Shown piece after piece: positions 60,089-64,000 of a stretch of 64,000 nt of DNA. The position numbers and the translations under genes are program-made. The number at the start of each line of letters is the position of its first letter. Positions within the stretch are counted from its first letter, which is position 1. The notes beneath the pieces were generated by a model that saw nothing but the letters and a program-made list of their open reading frames with translations, searched no databases and was not told the origin of the DNA. Origin of the DNA: Euleptes europaea (taxonomy: Eukaryota; Chordata; Lepidosauria; Squamata; Sphaerodactylidae). The stretch lies in assembly GCF_029931775.1 (NCBI RefSeq), contig NC_079332.1, positions 4,649,970 through 4,713,969 on the forward strand. Reading direction: 5' to 3'.

Positions 60089-60190
60089 TGAGGGTTGTCA
60101 CCCCCCAGGTAGGGCCTGGAGATCTCCCAGAGTTGCAACTAATGTGGTACAGGTGGGGAGGGTGGCCTCTAGGGCATTATACCCCTCTGG
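60089..60190 (+). mobile_element. GTTGCC-MITE fragment
   Basis: GAGGGTTGTCACCCCCCAGG and GGAGATCTCCCAGAGTTGCA; weak. Confidence 0.45.
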
Positions 60191-60477
60191 ATTCCCTCCT
60201 TTTCTAAAAGAGCATGGTACAAGTGTTGCCCCGGATCTAACCCATACGTCACGCAGGGGAGAGTAATGAGGTAGAGATCTGAACTTGTCCAAAAGATGCA
60301 AAAGGCCTTAGCAGGCCGGTGGGGTGGAGTAGAGATGATGGAAAACCAGGCTCGAAGCCCAGTATGACCTCCTCTCTTCCTGCTCCTATCTTCAGATGTT
60401 CATTGAGAAAACTCACAATTATAATATGGGGGACCGAAGATGCTGAACCAACAGGCACCTGGCATAAAGCTTTGGTC
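60191..60477. other. Intergenic, nothing recognised
   Basis: No gene or repeat that I can name. Confidence 0.4.
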
Positions 60478-60834
60478 GCATGAACACATGAAGCTGTCTT
60501 ATACCAACCAGACCCTCGGTCCATCAAAGTCAGTATCGTCTACTCAGACCGGCAGCGGCTCTCTGGGGTCTCAGGCAGAGGCCTTTCACGTCCCCTGCTT
60601 GCCTGGTCCCTTTAACTGGAGATGCCGGGGACTGAACCTGGGACCTTCTGCATGCCAAGCAGAGGCTCTGCCACTGAGCCATGCCCCCTCTCTAAGGCTC
60701 TCCAGGGTCTCAGGCAGAGGTCTCTCACACCACCTACCTGCCTAGTCCCTTGAACTGGAGACGCCGGGGATGGAACCTGGCACTTTCTGCATGCCAAGCA
60801 GATGCTCTACCGCTGAGCCACAGCCCCTCCCCTT
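60478..60834 (-). repeat. SINE-B copy with its head half duplicated in tandem
   Basis: 60478-60690 is full length. 60693-60834 repeats from GGCTCTCCAGGGTCTCAGGC to GAGCCACAGCCCCTCCCC. Confidence 0.92.
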
Positions 60835-61476
60835 CCTCCATCCTACCTCTGTGACAGCTTCTGGGGTGGTTTTCATCGAGAGTGAGCCACTGCTGGAAAG
60901 GAGCAGAAGTCCAGGATCTGGGCGTTCCTCTACCACCGTGGTCACCCCTTCCCCTGGCATTCAGCTGCATTCCCCACCCAGGCAGTCAAAAAAGAAGGTG
61001 GCTCCACAAAGTGTGGCCCTCCCACACTTTGCGCTAACCATTAGGATGATTGCTGTTGAACAATTATCTTTATTCTATTATATACTGCTCATAACAGTTA
61101 CTGGTTTTTATTGAGCACTGTCGATAATATTATTGCCTGTTATATTTTTGCCTGTTTCTCCTGATGCAACTGCAACTGTTGTGAAGATACGGCCTTTTTA
61201 CTCTTTTCTTTATATTCTGTCTATCTATGACATTGAGACTCTACTGAAACACACCATTTGCTCAAAGGATGAATCTAGGAGAGCTCATGTTAGAATTCAC
61301 CCCAGGCTGCTGGCTGTGAGCACAGACAAACCGGCCTGCTGCTCAAATGGGCCACGGTCGCTCCCAAGAGGGAAGGAGAGGGCCGAGACGTCTCCCTGCG
61401 GAGCAGGGCGTCTGGTTCCAGGGCGGCCTCGACAATCTCCAGAACATCTAATTGAGAGTGAACGCCGGGGCTTGTT
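60835..61476. other. Intergenic, nothing recognised
   Basis: No gene seen; the right part may already belong to the LINE that follows. Confidence 0.4.
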
Positions 61477-62130
61477 ATGACAGAGCAGACTCTGCCCGTT
61501 CTGACAACACAGGGGATGCCAAATGCTGCGCTCTCTTTGGCTCGAGCGGCGCTCGGTCCAAGGTCCTCTGGGGTTGTGATAAAAGGGAGCTGGAGCGTCC
61601 TCCTGAGTCTTGAGCATCTGCAGCCTGTAAGCAGGGGAAGAAGCCACCCTGGAGACACCCCTCCCGATCCCTCTCGGCTCGGTCTTCCTCTGAGGAGAGA
61701 TGCCAACGATTGGGGCAGGAGTATCGAACATGTATTGCTCAGCTGCCCCTTTTATCATGGGGCTCGCATTAGACTTATTGCTCCCCTGATCAGTGGATTC
61801 CCAGATAAGTCGGCCAAGTTCCTGTCTAAGAAGCTTCTGATGGGGAAGATTCCTAATCTTTCGCTCCCCACTGCCAAATTCTGCGCCATCGCAATTAAAG
61901 TACACAAAAATAGGGTGGGAAAAAACTGTTAAACTCTTTTATATGTCTATATTTTTAGTAATCTTTAGTTGGCAAGCCACTTTTGTGTAATGCACTAATT
62001 TTGTATATCTTAATACCAGGTTTTTTTTTATCAATTTTTGTAATAGTTTTTACAGTTTTATCAAGTTGGACAATATGATATACTAACTTCTGGCTGGTCA
62101 AATAGACCATATCAATAAACTTGACTTGAC
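61477..62130 (+). repeat. Non-LTR retrotransposon ORF2 C-terminus and 3' UTR
   Basis: Plus-strand translation contains SIEHVLLSCPFYHGARIRLI and APLISGFPDKSAKFLSKKLL, the C-terminal Cys/His-type segment found after many LINE reverse transcriptases. An A/T-rich 3' UTR ends AATAAACTTGACTTGACT. The clade is not BovB or CR1; I cannot name it. Confidence 0.7.
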
Positions 62131-62335
62131 TGGGGCAGGAGCAAGCGAGAACCTGGAGAAGGGCACCGCCGCCCAGTCACAACTGACTCTTGGCGGCCCC
62201 CTCGGCAGCAAAGGGTGCCGTCGCCTTTCTCTGCATAGCTGTCCATCTCTTCCTTGGCGGTCTCCCGTCCAAATACCGACCGCGGCCGACCCTGCTCGAG
62301 CTTCCAAGCCCCGACAAGCTCAGGCTAAGGGGGTG
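62131..62335 (-). repeat. 5S-rRNA-derived SINE
   Basis: CTTGGCGGTCTCCCGTCCAA, ATACCGACCGCGGCCGACCC and GCTTCCAAGCCCCGACAAGC are the reversed 5S part; the BovB-like tail is altered. Confidence 0.8.
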
Positions 62336-62466
62336 CCCTATCTCATTTCCATTTTCTGCAAACTGGGAAGAGCAGGGGGGTGAAGGAAGGGGGTGGTTTG
62401 AGGGACAGCAGGGCACCAAGGGAGAGGAGCTTAGCCTGTCACTTGATTTGGGGGCTTCCTAGAGGC

Positions 62467-62548
62467 ACCTGGTTGGCCCCTGTGTGAACAGACTGCTGGA
62501 CTTGATGGGCCTGGGTCTGATCCAGCAGGGCTTTTCTTATGTTCTTGT
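62467..62548 (+). repeat. CR1-clade tail, second subfamily
   Basis: CCTGTGTGAACAGACTGCTG to GGGCTTTTCTTATGTTCTTG. Confidence 0.85.
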
Positions 62549-63494
62549 GATGATCAGTAGTACAACCCTCTTTCAAATAGTATCCTGTTATGGGCCTTGC
62601 AATCCATTTCTTTTTTGGACACAATGTGTGGCTAAGCTTGTGGGGGGGGGGGGAGACAGGGATTCCCCCTCCCCCTTGAGTACTGATCTGTAACCCTGAA
62701 CTGGTGGCGGTCCAGAGGACAAACAGCTGTATCCACTAGGAGTTTGCTCCCAGGGCATAAAAATATTAGCACTATGTCAAGGACAGTGTATTTTCCTCCC
62801 CTCTTGGCAATCTGCTCGGCCCTCTGAGTTGACAGAGGTCCTCCCCTGTTCGCTGGCATGACAAGCACAGCTACAGGTCGGGCTTTGGGAAGGAACGGAG
62901 CACAGACAGGCTGCTAAAGAAGAAAAGTGAAATCTTCATGGCCCCAGGCAACACATTCAATGAACTCTTTTTTTGGGCGGGGGGGAGCTCAGATTCTAAA
63001 GCTGAAGGTGGGAGTACAACGAGCCAGATTCTTGCCCTGAATATCCTTCAGAACCCTTCTACATGGTTGTAACATGTCATTGAATAAACATTATTTTTAA
63101 AAAATCCTCCTTTACCACATTTGACCCTCATTTTCACTGACAGATCTCCTCCTGGGACCTTTACCTCTCCAGCCCAATCCCTTTCTGCTACTCAAAGGCA
63201 ATCTCTGCTCCACAACCCTCCCCTTAAAAAGCTGCTCTCCCTCTCAGCCTCAGTTCCCCCCGCCCCAATCTGCAATGTGGGGATAATATGAGCGGCCTCC
63301 CTGGCAAGGCTGTTGTACGGATTACCAAGGTAGGATCTCTGAAGTGCTTTCAAAAAAGAAAGCCATTCTGTAGTATTGATCTTAGATGACGCAGCTCTAC
63401 AAAGTACCAGGGTTTCCGCCCGCCCAGGACTGCCAAACCCCCAAACCTCTTCTCTCTCTCTCCCCTTCACGGGAAATTCAGCAGACCGGTTTAA
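62549..63494. other. Intergenic, nothing recognised
   Basis: A plus-strand AATAAA at 63083-63088 has no gene I can link to it. Confidence 0.4.
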
Positions 63495-64000
63495 AACAAC
63501 AAAGTAAGCACTTTTTATTTCCATTCAGCACATTTTAGTATCACAACGGAATGATGAGAAAAATGTATATTAAAAAAAAAAAACCCAAAGTCTCTCTCTA
63601 ACCCCCCCTCGCCAACAGCGGGGGGTGGGTGGGCTTCAAGGCAATTTAAAAACCAACGAGGGAGGGGGTGACGGAGGGGGGGCGCATCCCTCTCCCAGCG
63701 GCCAGGGAGGAGAGGAGGAAGGCAGGTGGAATGATGCGAAGGTGGGACCCTTTGAAAGTCGTCTTTGGCCTTTCTGTCTCATGATTGACGCGCAAAAGCA
63801 GTCGCCGAAAACCCGCCGAGGCGAACGAACGGGGGGGGGGGGAGAATTAAGACACGAACGCCCAGCGGGAGGAACGGCCCGCGGTTGGCCTTAAGACACC
63901 CTGCAGGAAAAGGGAGCCACGGGGATAACCGAGAAAGAGACGTGGGGGGGGGGGGAGAATGGGAAGGGGCGTGTCTGCACGGTGCGCGGCTCCATTGCGC
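63495..64000 (-). other. Probable 3' UTR and poly(A) site of an unidentified gene entering from the right
   Basis: Minus-strand AATAAA at 63514-63519 is followed by GTGCTTACTTTGTTGTTTT, a good U/G-rich downstream element. The upstream 480 bases to the window end are CpG-rich and contain none of the SINE/LINE copies common elsewhere here, which suits a 3' UTR. No coding exon is visible. In human a divergently oriented PGAP6 lies beyond NME4, which does not predict a minus-strand 3' end here, so the gene is not named. Confidence 0.4.

Noticed and set aside
1-64000. LTR retrovirus, Polinton or other capsid-bearing element
   Set aside because: I saw no paired long terminal repeats and no gag, pol, env or capsid-like coding sequence; all reverse-transcriptase pieces are of non-LTR type.
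1-64000. CRISPR array or bacterial-type operon
   Set aside because: The sequence is intron-bearing vertebrate DNA; the short tandem repeats are microsatellites or transposon duplications without spacers.

Overview
This window is vertebrate nuclear DNA, most likely from a squamate reptile (lizard, gecko or snake). Three host genes with intact, phase-consistent exons lie on the minus strand, in the order RAB11FIP3 (5' half, running off the left edge), DECR2 (complete) and NME4 (complete). Human chromosome 16p13.3 has the same neighbours, NME4-DECR2-RAB11FIP3, in one orientation, so this is a conserved amniote block. The squamate assignment rests on the repeats: RTE/BovB LINE tails, CR1 LINE tails, 5S-rRNA-derived SINEs with a BovB-like tail, and several tRNA-headed SINE families. 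The species cannot be fixed from sequence alone.

Layout. 1-25.5 kb holds RAB11FIP3 coding exons 3, 2 and 1, separated by introns of 5.2 and 17.5 kb full of CR1 and SINE copies. 25.5-26.3 kb is its GC-rich promoter region. 26.3-40.4 kb is intergenic: nested transposons, a tandem 185-bp repeat carrying YY1-like plus DR1 motifs, foldback elements, and a compact CpG/NRF1/ETS-rich segment near 30.2 kb that resembles a promoter with no recognised gene. 40.6-49.2 kb is DECR2, with eight coding exons and a 5' noncoding exon at a promoter with two ZNF143-type motifs and an NRF1-like motif. 52.0-58.4 kb is NME4, with five exons. 58.5-63.5 kb is repeats (a MITE with a perfect 8-bp target duplication, a 56-bp triplication, an L1-like insert, a LINE ORF2 end). 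At 63.5 kb an AATAAA plus a U/G-rich stretch on the minus strand suggests the 3' end of another gene entering from the right.

Roles. RAB11FIP3 is a Rab11/Arf6 effector of recycling endosomes and cytokinesis; the part here carries its two EF-hands. DECR2 is the peroxisomal 2,4-dienoyl-CoA reductase and ends in the peroxisomal import signal SKL. NME4 is the mitochondrial nucleoside diphosphate kinase and keeps the RRK motif linked to cardiolipin binding. The genes share a neighbourhood, not a pathway.

Repeat shorthand used below. SINE-A: tRNA-like head GTGTAGTGGTTAAGAGCGG, tail GTTGGTTTTTATATGCC on the opposite strand. SINE-B: head GTGGCTCAGTGGTAGAGCA, tail CAGCTTCATGTGTTC. SINE-C: head TGTAGTGGTTAGAGTGTC with a CCTACCTCACAGGG core. 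GTTGCC-MITE: ends TAGGGTTGCCA and TTGGCAACCCTA. I saw no LTR retrovirus, Polinton, CRISPR array or novel multi-gene system. The most interesting observations concern transposon pieces close to exons, splice sites and promoters.
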